The notes: generated by a model not told the origin, from the sequence alone. A stretch of DNA of 64,000 nt from Paulownia fortunei (GCA_019321725.1 CM033111.1:496001-560000); one strand, 5' to 3'. Numbered from the stretch's first letter, positions 13,786-25,039 are shown. Translations and numbers: made by a program.

Positions 13786-14730
13786 TAGGGTAGTTAGCGG
13801 ATTGGGTCTTTATACAAATTCAACTGGAATATGATCCATTAAGATCTCTAATTCTAAGGAGTCTTAAATGTATATTAGTTTGATTATAACTATACAGAGA
13901 CAAAAGGAATTTGAATCCGCTATTGTATGATTCCATCAATTAGAATTTGAATTTCAAGTATAATTATTTTTTGCATATTATCATTATTTAAAAAAAAACA
14001 TTTATTTTTATATGTGAAGTTGAAATTAAAATGTGTAGCCAATTATCATTGATAATATGGTTGATACTAAAAGTTTTATTCAAATTTATTTTAATGTAGT
14101 TGTTTCAGATCGAGATCCATATTTGAATTATAGAACTTTTTCCAAATTCAGATGTACTATCCAGAATCCGACCCAATTTTGATCGGACCTCAGACAAATG
14201 TGAACTAAATCTAACTCCGTTTACAGCCTAAATAGATTCATTCTTCATCTCCTATCAAGGTTACCCACCCATTGTTATACATAGCAAGTTCTTTATCCTT
14301 CTTTATATGCATAAAATGTTATTTATATTTAGTTCATGACTTTTTTAATTTTATAAATATTCATTTAAGTTAAAAAAAAATAAAAACTAGTATTATTTAT
14401 TTGATTAGAAAATAAAATGTGAAAAAAAAAATAGTTTCACTAATCAGAGCTGATTAAACCTCTATGATATAATGTCTCAGAACTAAAACATAAGAAAACC
14501 TCATCAGCTAATTGAATTTGTCAAATATTAGCTTCTATAAATCTTAAATTGTCGCTAAAAGAAGAAATTAATTTCTCTATTACATCTCAGAGTGGGCCGT
14601 GGGCACCCAACCCATTCAGAATTAGGCTTCGAATCCATCGAGAGAAAGCCCACTAGTGGAGCATTTATTGAACTGATTTTAGGCATTTCCTCATCAGCTC
14701 TGCTTCTTGTCTTCCAGATCATTTCCCAGT

Positions 14731-14797
14731 CAACAGCTTTTAAGGTAAATCAATCTACAAAAATTAACAGCTTTAAAGGTAAATCAATCTACAAAGT
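14731..14797 (+). repeat. 33-bp tandem duplication that doubles a splice donor
   Basis: AACAGCTTTTAAGGTAAATC is repeated with slight changes about 33 bases later, so the 5'-UTR of P1 copy A carries two candidate donors (AAG|GTAAAT at 14,745 and 14,779). Copy B has a single one. The effect on splicing would be limited to the leader. Confidence 0.75.
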
Positions 14798-15297
14798 TCT
14801 GATGATTCCGTTTTTAGCATATTTTTAATATTCTCAGTTTCTCCCAGTTTGAGTTTCCTTTATCTGTCTGGATTTCCTCTGTTTCTTTAATATCAAGTTT
14901 CAGAATCTAGGGTTTGTTTTATGATTGAGCTCGTTGTGAAATTGCAATCTTACTTGATAAATGAACAATCAAAGCCGACTTTTTTAAGCCTTTCCTTTTT
15001 GATTGTGTTGAGCTATGGTTGGATCTAGGATTCTATTGTAAGAACCTCGAAGGATACATTTTAATATGTTTAGTTTTAAAAGAAAACACGAAAAAATTGT
15101 TCTTACTAGTGCAGTTATTTTTATTTTATTTTAGTTCATGATATTCTTTTACATTAGTAAAAAAAATTCACATTGATTCTTATTTTCAGTAAATGGAAAT
15201 TAGGCTGTTCCTTTTGCTCTTCCTCTACAAAATATTGAGTTAAAAGTTTCAAACCATTGCGTTAGTGTTTTTCTCTTTTTATTTGTGATGGTTACAG

Positions 15298-15582
15298 ATG
15301 GGGTTCATAATGGAATTTGCGGAGAATTTGATACTGAGACTGATGGAGGATCCAGCAGAGAGAGACAGGAAATTCAGGGAGAATATTTACAAAAAACTAG
15401 ACAAGGGCAAGAAGTTTAGGGAAATGTATAGCTTGCCCCTGCGTCCCTATGGCTTCTGGACCTTTGAACGCCATAATGCGCAGATTTTCTGGGATTCTCA
15501 GATTAGCCAAGTTCCAGGGCGTCGAGACCCGTATGATGACCTCCTCCAGGATTACACTAGTGCTTCCTCCTCCTCCAAATAA
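15298..15582 (+). CDS. Mitochondrial complex I plant-specific subunit P1-like protein, copy A (At1g67350-like)
   Basis: A single coding exon of 94 residues. The family is small, soluble-looking and strongly conserved around LPLRPYGFWTFE, HNAQIFWD and VPGRRDPYDDLLQDY. Its Arabidopsis member is known, from memory, as the P1 subunit of respiratory complex I. The exon begins exactly at the ATG: the 5'-UTR intron (donor at 14,745 or 14,779) ends in TTACAG directly before it. A second intron (15,586-16,522) lies in the 3' UTR, its donor only three bases after the stop. A polyadenylation-like AATAAATATAA stands near 16,650. Both flanking introns and the exon recur in copy B. There are 19 differences from copy B in 94 residues, concentrated between residues 29 and 45. 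No frame damage. Confidence 0.9.
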   Translation: MGFIMEFAENLILRLMEDPAERDRKFRENIYKKLDKGKKFREMYSLPLRPYGFWTFERHNAQIFWDSQISQVPGRRDPYDDLLQDYTSASSSSK

Positions 15583-17154
15583 TTGGTTCGTTTCTCACAT
15601 TTTCCGATGCTTTTCTAATGCAATTGCGAGTGCTTGCATATGTGCAACTTTATAGGACTAAATATTGTATTCTTGTGAGACTATACCTTGGTAGGACAAA
15701 TTGAGGACAAAATATTAGTAATTGATTTTCTGCAGTTGATTATTCAACCAAGCTATTATTGTGCCTTTGTTGGTGATGAAGACCAAAATGTATGTCGTGT
15801 AATGGAGTCAGGGGGAATCCATTACCTGCAGAAATGAAATGCTAAATTATTGCTGATTTCAATTCCATTATTAAGTAAACATTTTTTAGCTTAAACTGGT
15901 GGGTTGAACCTATAACTACTTCTGGAGCTATCACTGTTTCTCAGTGTCTAATGAAAAATGTATTGGGGAGAATATATATATTTCCTTGTAAACCTTGACT
16001 TCTGGAGTTATGATACCTATAGCCACCCAATACCACTATCTTTGTCTTCTATTCAGAATACACCCTGTTTGCCGCCACTACTCTACACGACCGTATTTTC
16101 AAGACCACCATATCCATATCATTACAGCCAAGCTCCAAATGTGGGCCACAATAAGATCACACTAACTCACTGCCCTTGCTTCACCACCGAAATCATTTGC
16201 CCTCTTCTACTATCCACTCATGGTTCAGGGAGGTACTGGTACAAGCGGCATAGTTGAACTTGACAGAATTTCTTAGCAAAATGCCAGAACTAGTGATTTG
16301 AGACAGTTTAATAATAATTCTTTTTCAAGGGCTGCCTGCATTTTACTTCATGGTATTAAGAATGCATCAGCATCAATGCAATGGTATTTTCTTGCCCTAA
16401 CATTATGTATTATTAAGAACCCAGCTTTAGATTCTGCACTAAGATCATTAAGTATCTAATTTCAGTACCAACCAATTATGTTATCAAGGTGAATAATATC
16501 TGTTGTGTTTTCCTTCATGCAGGGACGTCAGAAGCATTTAGTTAAACCTTGAGGACTCTCCAAAGCAATACTTGCTTTGGTTGTATTTGTCTTTTCTACT
16601 TACAGTGAGCCATAAGACTTGGAGAGCTCTTCTTCTGTTCCTCTCATGTAATAAATATAATTACAATTTTGTCATTCTGAAGTCTGATTGCTACAACTTT
16701 CTCTCCACTTCTGGTTTGCATTTCAAATTCTCGGAAACTGAAATGTAAAGATATTGGTATCCAGATTTCAGTAGTCTCGCTTTTGCTTATGGCTGTTTAC
16801 CATGGGGGTTGAATTGTATTCTTTTACACTCCAAAATCACTATTCTTTAGCCCAGTTGTGTGGGGAATCTATATTTTGAACCTCAAAATTGTGGTGATAG
16901 CCAAGTAACAAAAAGAGCTGGGGCAAGAACACAACAAATAGGGTAACACTCGGAACTTCAGTGGCCAAAAACACTTGGTAAGCGTTCAACTACTAGATAT
17001 ATACATATATGTATAACACCACTGCATATGTATGTAACACCAACGCCCACTATAGAAGCATGGATGATAATAAATTTTTCCATGCAGTATTTCACAAATT
17101 GGATGGTGGTGTGAAATGGATAGCAAAATAATACATTCTAACATTTTCAAAATA

Positions 17155-18158
17155 CTAAATTGAGCTTTCATAAGGTGGAGGGGTAGGAAAAATTGGAGGA
17201 ATTATGGAAGGTGGTGGCTGAAAAGGGTTTGGAGGAAGTATAGATGGTGGTGGCTGGAAGGGGTTGGGAGGAAATATACTAGGTGGATTGAGTGGATTTG
17301 GTGGCAATATAAAAGACGTTGGTTGATTTACCTTCTTGTCCAACAATTGTGATGCTTTTGCAGAATTTTCCTTCTTAGGCACTGGGGGCAAATATGGAAT
17401 TCCAGGGAGTGGCGGTAAAGGTGGCTAGTTAGGAAGCAGTGGCAGTGGTGGGAGGTAGCCGCCCAAGGCTGGTGGATCAGATGGTGGATCCTGAATTGGT
17501 GGTAGAAATGTGGGATCATTAGGATTTGAAATTGGAGATAGTTTCTCAGCACTATTCATGAGTTTCTTGGAATTCTTGATGCTTGGTTTTCGATCACATA
17601 CTTGAGGCTGTTTCAAGGGCTTGAATGTGAAAACCCCTGCTGAGAAAATGTGTCCCCCTTCTTTTCTTGATTTGAGGTGTAGTGAAGAAGTTGCTGTTGC
17701 AGCCAGAGAGTAAAATGGCTCGTCGCTGCTGATTAATTTAACAGAACATCCCCTGATCTTCTTGACATGTTTGCTCACAGAGAGGGAGATGGATTTTGAA
17801 CTCTCCATGCTTGTTTGTCTTCACTTCCTGTCAAAAACTTGGTCTTGAACTTGTGTCCTTGCATTCCACAGCAACAGATGCACCTTAGGCACAAGAAATT
17901 TGGGATCAGATGAAGTTACAAGGTAACCCGAAATTTGAAATATATGTTCATAAATAATCTAGGAAAAAGATGGAGGAGAAGATGAAATGAACCTGCAATG
18001 AAGTGGCTGGCCTTGGGAAAATCCTGCTGGAAGCATGTGTCACAGTACACAGTGCCAACAACAACAGCAGATGGAAGCTTCTTTTGATGCTTCTGTACAG
18101 AAAGCACACTAATGGCATACATACACACATGCACAAGTTGATAGCATTCCATCACCAC
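17155..18158 (-). pseudogene. Broken Ole e 1/extensin-type proline-rich protein gene
   Basis: The first exon (ends 17,993) encodes VVVGTVYCDTCFQQ and FPKASHFIAG, the start of an Ole e 1-like domain. The second exon starts at 17,883 with ASVAVECKD, continues through HGEFKIHLPL and KKIRGCSVKLISSDEPF, and ends in a proline-rich tail with repeated PPNPFQPPPSI units and the stop at 17,155. These proteins are normally secreted to the wall. Three lesions are visible: an in-frame TGA at 17,831-17,833 (before QEVKTNKHGEF), a one-base frame change at about 17,775-17,790, and an in-frame TAG at 17,425-17,427 inside the proline-rich tail. No convincing signal peptide is encoded upstream; that DNA is homologous to the LDAP intron, so the 5' end seems lost. 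It lies inside the left duplication where LDAP exon 3 should be. Confidence 0.85.
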
Positions 18159-18599
18159 AGAGTCTTATAGCAATATTGTGTAATAAATTCTTAAACAAAG
18201 TCACTAAATAATAAGAGAGCAAAAGAACAAGCTCCGAACTTATTGATCTTCCTGTTAACACTTCTTCACAAGATTCAACCCTTCAGTTTTTATGAATGCA
18301 GACCTCCACATAATAGTAATTCAACACTAAGTTGTTATTTCTGCAAGAAAATTACCAAACTTTCAATGAGTACACCTTCAAAGGAACATAAAAGCACAAA
18401 AACAATCGAACTAAAACTTTTCCCCAATTAATGGAGAAACCCCAATTTATAAATAATGAATAATATACAAAAGTCCGATCAAACAAGATATGGTTATTCC
18501 ATATCCCCTTAAACGATCAAAGAAAAGGTTACGAGAGCTGCGCAGTCAAAACCACCGACAACCAAGGTATCGAGGAAAAAACTGAAAAAGAAGTCGATT

Positions 18600-18660
18600 T
18601 ACACTTCTTGTCAAGAAAAAAATAAGGATATCACTAGGAACGCCTTTCGTTCTCGGTAGA
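18600..18660 (-). pseudogene. Remnant of LDAP exon 2 in the left duplicate
   Basis: The plus-strand text AAGGATATCACTAGGAAC with its flanks matches the end of LDAP exon 2 at 23,098-23,150 (encoding GVPSDILVFLDKK). The T-run is longer here, shifting the frame, and the GTAAGT donor is spoiled. The homology stops at about 18,660, so the upstream part of the gene is absent. Confidence 0.75.
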
Positions 18661-18664
18661 AAGA

Positions 18665-19774
18665 TTGAGCATGTACCTTCAAGAATTATTTTGATGCTTA
18701 GTTGATTTGGCTATTTATTTTTGAAGTTTTCAACTGTTTGGTTTTGTTATATAGATGAAGTTATTCTATATTTTGAGGTAAATGTTAAATGACCTGCTAA
18801 AAAAGTTTTTAGAGTATAAATAGGCTATTGATAACATATTGTCATACAAATTGTGTAATACACTTGAGGTATTATCGGATTCATTATCTTAAGATGTATT
18901 CATGTTTTAGTACTATGTTCTCAGAAATCATGTGGGTTCCATAGAGTGGATTTTGAAGTGATAAAAATAAATAAATAAATAAATTCCATAAGTACTAGGT
19001 ACGTGGTAATTAAACTTTAGTTTTGATGATTTGATATGACTTCTAGGTTAATTAGTCTTGATACCTTAGAAAATGGAACTGAGAGTGCACTACATGTTTT
19101 GAAATTGCAATTCATATACCTTGGATATACTCTATTGAATTCAATAATATTTGTACAGTAGGTTGGTTTAGATTTTGGTTAGTTGTTGTGCTAGGATCTA
19201 TTATTATTTTATAATTGGAACCATTTGTGTTCTTGGAAGAGTTAGTGTGGTCGATGCAAATTTGTAATTGATCTCTAGTACAAAGATTTTGAGTAGGAAA
19301 ATTAATGAAAGATTTTGTTTTTTAGAGTTGATCTTGTAAAGATTATTATTAGTGTTTGTCCCAATGACTTGTTAATCAGAGCTTGTCAGTTACTACAATA
19401 AAGTTTGAGATATTGGATTGTAATTATAAAAGTGTACAATTATTGATTGTTTATGATCTTTCCATGTACTGGGCTTATTTTAGTTGATTTTTGAAATATG
19501 CCCGTATCTTACTATCACTTATGATTCATTTGAAATGGATTACGTTGCTTGGTGTTTTAATATATTTTATCACAATTAAGATGGATTTTCTTCTTATATG
19601 TAAGTATTTGGGCTATTTATTAATTGGTAAAGAAGATAGGTAATGGGTCCACACCACGTGAAGGGATGCTGATTTGAAAAAACTTTTATCCCACATAGAT
19701 TAGGGAGGGAATGTGGACCTATGACCAACTTATATAATGAGATATTTTGTGGACACCCGACATTTTGTCAATAA
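18665..19774. other. Spacer between the two duplicated segments
   Basis: AT-rich, with an (ATAA)n run near 18,965-18,985. No coding similarity was seen. The last 150 bases probably hold the promoter of P1 copy B: a TGGGCT element near 19,607 and a CCACGTGAAG E-box near 19,655. Confidence 0.5.
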
Positions 19775-20240
19775 CCCTTCAGCAACTTCTAAGGTAAATC
19801 AATTCAAAGAATTCCTGTAGTTAATTCTGTTTTTTTATTTGTTAGATTTTTCATATTCTCAATTTATCGGAGTTTCAATTTCCTTTGCCTATCTGAATTT
19901 CTCAGTTTCTATAATATCAAGATTAAGAAATATAGGTTTGTATTATGATTGAGAACTTCTACTATGAAAGCCGACTTTTCCTTTTTGATTGTGCTAAGCT
20001 ATGGTTGGATATAAGATCCCAGAGTAAGAACCTTGAAGGAGACACTTAAATAAGTTTTGTTTTAAAAGAAAACAACACAAAAAAAAAAGTGTTTCTACTA
20101 ATGCAATTAATTGCATGTTCATGATATCAGTTACATTAGTAAAGGGGTTGATGCTTTTTGAACGAAAGGACATTAGGCTTTTCCTTTTGCTTGTTCTCTA
20201 AATCAAAATATTGGATTCTTTTTATTTGTGATGGTTACAG

Positions 20241-20525
20241 ATGGGGTTGATAATGGAATTTGCGGAGAATTTGATACTGCGAATGATGGAGGATCCAAAC
20301 GAAAGAGACAGGAAATTCAGGGAGGGTATTTACGAAGAATTAATCAGGGCCAAGAAGTTGAAGGAAAAATATATCTTGCCCCTGCGTCCCTATGGTTTCT
20401 GGACCTTTGAGCAGCACAATGCTCAGATTTTCTGGGATGCTCAGATTAGCAATGTTCCAGGGCGTCGGGATCCCTATGATGACCTTCTCCAGGATTACGC
20501 TATTGCTTCCTCCTCCTCCAATTAA
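20241..20525 (+). CDS. Mitochondrial complex I plant-specific subunit P1-like protein, copy B
   Basis: 94 residues, 75 identical to copy A, with the same hallmark blocks (LPLRPYGFWTFE, HNAQIFWD, VPGRRDPYDDLLQDY). The 5'-UTR intron ends TTACAG immediately before the ATG, exactly as in copy A. The 3'-UTR intron runs 20,529-21,191, again starting three bases after the stop. AATAAATATAATG near 21,306 is a likely polyadenylation signal. Divergence from copy A is mostly at residues 29-45, including charge changes (KK to EE at 32-33, D35 to I). Either copy could supply the complex I subunit; which is expressed cannot be told from sequence. No lesions were seen. Confidence 0.9.
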   Translation: MGLIMEFAENLILRMMEDPNERDRKFREGIYEELIRAKKLKEKYILPLRPYGFWTFEQHNAQIFWDAQISNVPGRRDPYDDLLQDYAIASSSSN

Positions 20526-21597
20526 TTGGTTAGTTTCTTACATTTTCTAATCTTATGCAACTTCAAGTGCTTGTGTCCCTATGCGTGTGTGGAGTACATG
20601 TATTCATATAGTTTGAATTTAAAACTTTGGTCTAAAATGTTGGTAAACTTATTTAAAATATTTTATAAAGTTCTATATTTTATAAAATATTTTTGAAATT
20701 TATAAAATACTATATTTTATTTTACAAATAAATTGATGGAAGTATTTTGGATGAAATAAGATTATGAAAATTTTAAAATATTAATAATGATATTTATAAT
20801 TAAAATTATTAAAATTAAAAGAATTTATTAAAATAAAATTTTATTTTTATAACTGTTTAGCTATTCTTTGAAGAGGTTATAAATTCAGACAAACACCCTT
20901 GGTGCAGTTCGAACTTGACAGAATTTCTTAGCAAAATGCAAGAAATAGTGATTTAATACAGTGTAAAATCTTAGTTCTCATTCAGTGACTCCTGCATTTT
21001 ACTTCCTGTTATTAAGAATGCATCAGCATAGATGGAATGGTATTTTGTTGTACTAAATGTATTTTAAGAACCCAACTTGCCCTAAAAAAATGAAAAATTT
21101 GTCATCTTCATTAAGTATCTAATTTTAATTTTTAGGAGAACCAATTATGTTATGAAGGTGTATGATGTCTGTTGTGTCTCTCTTAATGCAGGTACGTCAG
21201 AAGCATTTGGTTGAATTGTGAGTCTCGAAGGCTATACTTGCTTTAGTTGTATTTGTCTTTTTCATAGTCACCCTGCCGTAAGACTTGGAGAAGTTCTTTT
21301 GTTGTAATAAATATAATGACAAAATTGTAATTTCAAAGGCAGGTTGCTAGAACTTTCTCTTCCGTTCTGGTTTGCATTTTAAATTTTCAAAACTGAATTA
21401 ACAACCAGACTCCAGCCAGTGTGCTGAGTCTGTTTGTTTAGCCCAGCTGGATATTGAATCTATATTTAGAACCTCAAATTGTTACCAAACATGCTGGTGA
21501 TAGCGAAGTAATAAAACAGCTGTGCCAAAATCACAACAAATGGAGCAACACATCGAACTTCAGTACGGTAAGCAGTGTACACCTACTACATATATGT

Positions 21598-21830
21598 ACA
21601 ACCCCAACTTGCAGGAGCTGCTCTGATAGAAGCATGCCATCTATTTCACAACTTGGATCGCAAAATGTTGCTTCTAAGATGATAAAATACTAAATCAAGC
21701 TTTATAACACCTGTGCATATATGTGTAACATCAACTTGCAGGAGCCGCTCCGTTGGAAGCATGCATCCATTTCACGATTTGAATTGCAAAATATAGATGA
21801 TAAAATACTTAATCGGGCTTTCATTGCAAA
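21598..21830. repeat. Tandem duplication of about 115 bp in the LDAP 3' UTR
   Basis: Two diverged units share CAACTTGCAGGAGC, GCTC, GAAGCATGC, ATTTCACAA/GATTTG and GATGATAAAATACT. The left segmental copy has only one such unit (about 16,990-17,165), so this doubling arose after the segmental duplication or was lost there. Confidence 0.7.
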
Positions 21831-21981
21831 CCGCTAACAATTGCAACATGTACAGAAACCACACATTCATGTACACAAAGCTTCGAATCCACATCATCTT
21901 CAAAGAGGCCTCGCTCACCTCAGCACACACCTTACATTTATAACAAAGAACAGTAGACAACAAACAACAAACACCATCCAC

Positions 21982-23433
21982 CTATTCCTTGTCTGATTCA
22001 CTCTCACTGCTGCTGCCTTTATCTGCCTTCTTACCTGCAGCTGCCTCCACCTGCTTATATTCCTTGGCCATTTCTTCAACAGGAACTACTGGAACATAGT
22101 TAAAGAAACTATAACCCTTTGCCGTCATGTCTTTAACCAACTTGTTGTATTTCTCTGACCAATGTGCAGCTGTGGGAACAGCCATCTCAAACACTCCATG
22201 CATAGCAGGGTACTGATTAGCTTTGTACCACACCACAGCCAGTTGGCTCACAGCGAAATGCTTGGAGATTGTACCAGCATGGGTAACTGCAGCAAGTGGA
22301 CCATCAACTTTAGCTTCCTCTGCCAAGTCTTGCACTAACTGTGATGCTTTCTTGACTATTGATTGGGCCTTGACCACTGCACTCTTGGCAGCAGGTGGAG
22401 CACACTCATCAAATTTGTAGGTCACCTCGTCCACCTACAATAAGAAAACAATCTGGATTAGAACCTAGAAACCAAAAAAGAAGTTACGTCACCGAACCTG
22501 CAACAGAATGACTAGAAGCGCCGCCAAAATAAATAAATAAAAATAAAAAATAGGCCACACACAGACATACACAAGTTGATAGCATTCACCACAAATCCAA
22601 GCCAGAGTCTTATAGCAATATGTGTAATAGTTCTGTATTAGATCCGTAAACAAAGAAGTCAAATAACAGTTGAACAAAAGAACAAGCTCCGAACTTGTTG
22701 GTCTTCCTGCAAACACTTCTTCATAAAATCCAATCCTTCAATTTACGAAAGCAGACCTCCTCAAAATAGTAACCAACACAAAGTTGTTATTTCTGCAAGA
22801 AAATTGCTTTTCTGCTTTCCCACACTTTCAATGAGGGGTACACCTTAAAAGGAACACAAAAGCACAAAAACAAGCGTGCCTAGAACTTTTCCCACCACAA
22901 TCACCCTGAAAAAATCTAATTAATTGAGAAACCTCAATTTACCAATCATGAATGAGAAACAAAAGTCCGATCAAACAAGATAGGGATATTCTATATGCCC
23001 TTAAACGATAAAAGAAAAGGTTACGAAAGCTACAAAGCGAAAATGACACACAACAACGAACTTATCGATGTAAAGCTGAGAATGAAGTAAAACTTACCTT
23101 CTTGTCGAGAAAAACAAGGATATCACTAGGAACACCTTTGAATCTCTGGTAAACGGGGCCCACAACAGTCGTAACGGCGTTTTCAACCTTTCCAAGGGTG
23201 GATTTGATCGGACCAGAATTTTGCTTGGCGTAGACGTAGAGATTCAACACCAAAACGGCGGCGTTGATTGCCAGAACCCTCACAAAGCCTAAGTGCTTCA
23301 ATTCCGCATCACTCCCCTCCACCTCAATCTAATTCAGAAATAAATAACAAATCAAGATCAAACTCCAAACATATTAAAACCCGAAAAATAACAAGTGAAA
23401 AAATTAACTGAAACTACCTGAGATGAAGCCATT
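21982..23433 (-). CDS. Lipid-droplet-associated protein, REF/SRP family (LDAP-like, At1g67360-like)
   Basis: Three exons on the minus strand: 23,433-23,419 (MASSQ), 23,328-23,098 and 22,434-21,982, all GT-AG, giving 232 residues. The rubber elongation factor/small rubber particle family coats cytosolic lipid droplets in non-rubber plants. Family marks are LKHLGFVRVLAINAAVL (residues 15-31), GPVYQRFKGVPSDILVFLDKK at the end of exon 2, then VDEVTYKFDECAPP opening exon 3, and AHWSEKYNKLVKDM with GYSFFNYVPVVPVEEM near the end. The C-terminus is Ser/Glu-rich, a feature common in LDAPs. The very short first exon is supported by a good acceptor before IEVEGSDAEL. A possible TATA (TTATAAAA) lies near 23,565. 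The gene converges on the P1 copy B gene. Confidence 0.93.
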
Positions 23434-24711
23434 TCTTGTGTTCGGGATATTGTAAGAGAATTCTCTGTATTAAGTAATTAATTTCTTCAGAACTTCACCG
23501 GTTTTCTTATCTCACTGTTGGCGTTACAAGCTACGAATACTAGTGGGATTTAAGGGGAGAAGAAATTTTATAACACGGGAGTTGAGGAGTCTGAGATCCA
23601 GGGGTAATTTCGAGAATCTTCAAAGATGGACGGTGGATATGAAACCACGTGGCGTACGTTGTTGGGCTAATTTTAATTTTTTTCTCTACGAATCAAGGAG
23701 ATACTTGCAGGGGACGGTGGAAATTTCCGGAGGGAAGGACCCATAGCTTTCAGTTCAAAGTTTGGTTGGAACTTTCTCGAACTTCAATAAATTATCAGTG
23801 TTTCTGAATTTAAATCTAGACCTTCCCTTTCATTGACTTTGATTTAGATCGACGAAAACACGGTTGAACTTGTTTTCAATTCAATTCAAACTCTTCATAA
23901 CATAGAAAAATGATAACAAATTGACGTACAACAAAATTTAAGGGGGCATAATAATTGTATTCACAATTTTAAGGGTGTCGAAAACATGAATAACAAATGA
24001 GTTTGTGTTAATATTTATACTCACAATTATACCTATGAACTAGTTATTGTAAAATCGTACCTCTAAATTTTGAATTACAAAAAGTGCATTTTGGTTATGA
24101 TTAGGTTTGGTGCATGACTTCTCCAAGTTTTGAAATTTGATTTCTCTATTTATTTGCAGTATCATGATTTCATCTTAAAAAACAAAAGACATACACAATC
24201 TACCTCTACTAACTTGAAATTGAATATGCATTATGATTACAGTTCATTTTTCTGCACTCTACTCTACTCATTGGGCATTGTTGAAACTTCTACATTACAT
24301 GGATAAATCTGTTTCCCCTTTTGATGAACAAACTATAAACGAGAGGCCAATTTACGAAAGTGAACTAGTTCACCAGTTCAACTAAATAATTCCATCCATC
24401 CACAATAATTCATTTCGGTTGTTTGATTCAAGAAATTCAAATTTAATGCTCATCTTGTACATAGAGGACTTCGTTAATTAACTTCCCAGAGGTTTACAGC
24501 TTTGACCAAACAAAAGTACAGGTAAAATCTACATCGCTAGTTAGTTTCAGTGTGAAATGCAACAATGTTGTTGATGCAGCATTGTAGTAAACAAAAAGGG
24601 AACAAAAGAATAGAGGAAAAAAAGGCAAAGCTACCCAAAGTTGAAACTACCTAAATATATTAAGAACTCAAAATACTGCTGTGGGTCGCATGAGATAAAG
24701 GTAAGACATCA

Positions 24712-25026
24712 TCAAGAAGGCATGTCCTCAATCCGCAACACATCGTCGTGTGTACTTTAAAATATCCTGTTAAGGCGTGCATGTGAATCAAGTTCGTGTC
24801 ATTAATATTCGAAAAGTAAGTAACCAAACTATTCAAAAGAAGCCCAAATGATTTTGTTTTGATGATTCATCATGGTCGTTATTTTTACTAATGAGGCAAA
24901 CAGGTTGCTTACATTGAACTCCATGTATGTCGCATTTTTGTCCAGCCACAGTTTGTCCATAATCATGAAGGCCACACAGTAAAGAAGGTCGAAAGCCCAT
25001 TCATTCTCTACAATAGCATCAACTTT
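24712..25026 (-). pseudogene. Remnant of an ELMO/CED-12-domain gene (At1g67400-like)
   Basis: Minus-strand 25,020-24,913 encodes ENEWAFDLLYCVAFMIMDKL and then WLDKNATYMEFN, ending at a good GTAAGC donor. This is the recognisable ELMO-domain core (family pattern AFDxLYCxAF..MD..WL...A.YM.FN). The next exon starts after TTAACAG at 24,766 with DILKYTR. About ten residues expected next (family RRQLEREL...ED) are missing with a frame change, then DVLRIEDMPS follows and a TGA (24,712-24,714) appears early. No upstream ELMO exons are recognisable in 25.0-27.9 kb. So this is a decayed 3' part of a gene, in the place predicted by synteny. Confidence 0.75.
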
Positions 25027-25039
25027 CAGTTTTGAGTTT

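Larger units (their letters stand above)
14735..18660. repeat. Left copy of an old tandem segmental duplication
   Basis: This interval aligns in order with 19,775-23,150. Matching blocks are the 5'-UTR intron donor region (14,735-14,930), the P1 coding exon, the 3'-UTR exon near 16,520-16,680, the LDAP 3'-UTR region (16,940-17,165), the LDAP second intron (18,110-18,590) and the end of LDAP exon 2 (18,600-18,660). The match is lost inside 17,165-18,110, where an Ole e 1-type pseudogene stands instead of LDAP exon 3. LDAP exon 1 and most of exon 2 were never included or were lost. Confidence 0.85.
19775..23150. repeat. Right copy of the tandem segmental duplication
   Basis: Partner of 14,735-18,660. 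This copy keeps both genes intact: P1 on the plus strand and the full LDAP gene on the minus strand. LDAP extends beyond the duplicated block to 23,433. It is therefore the more ancestral-looking copy. Confidence 0.85.
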
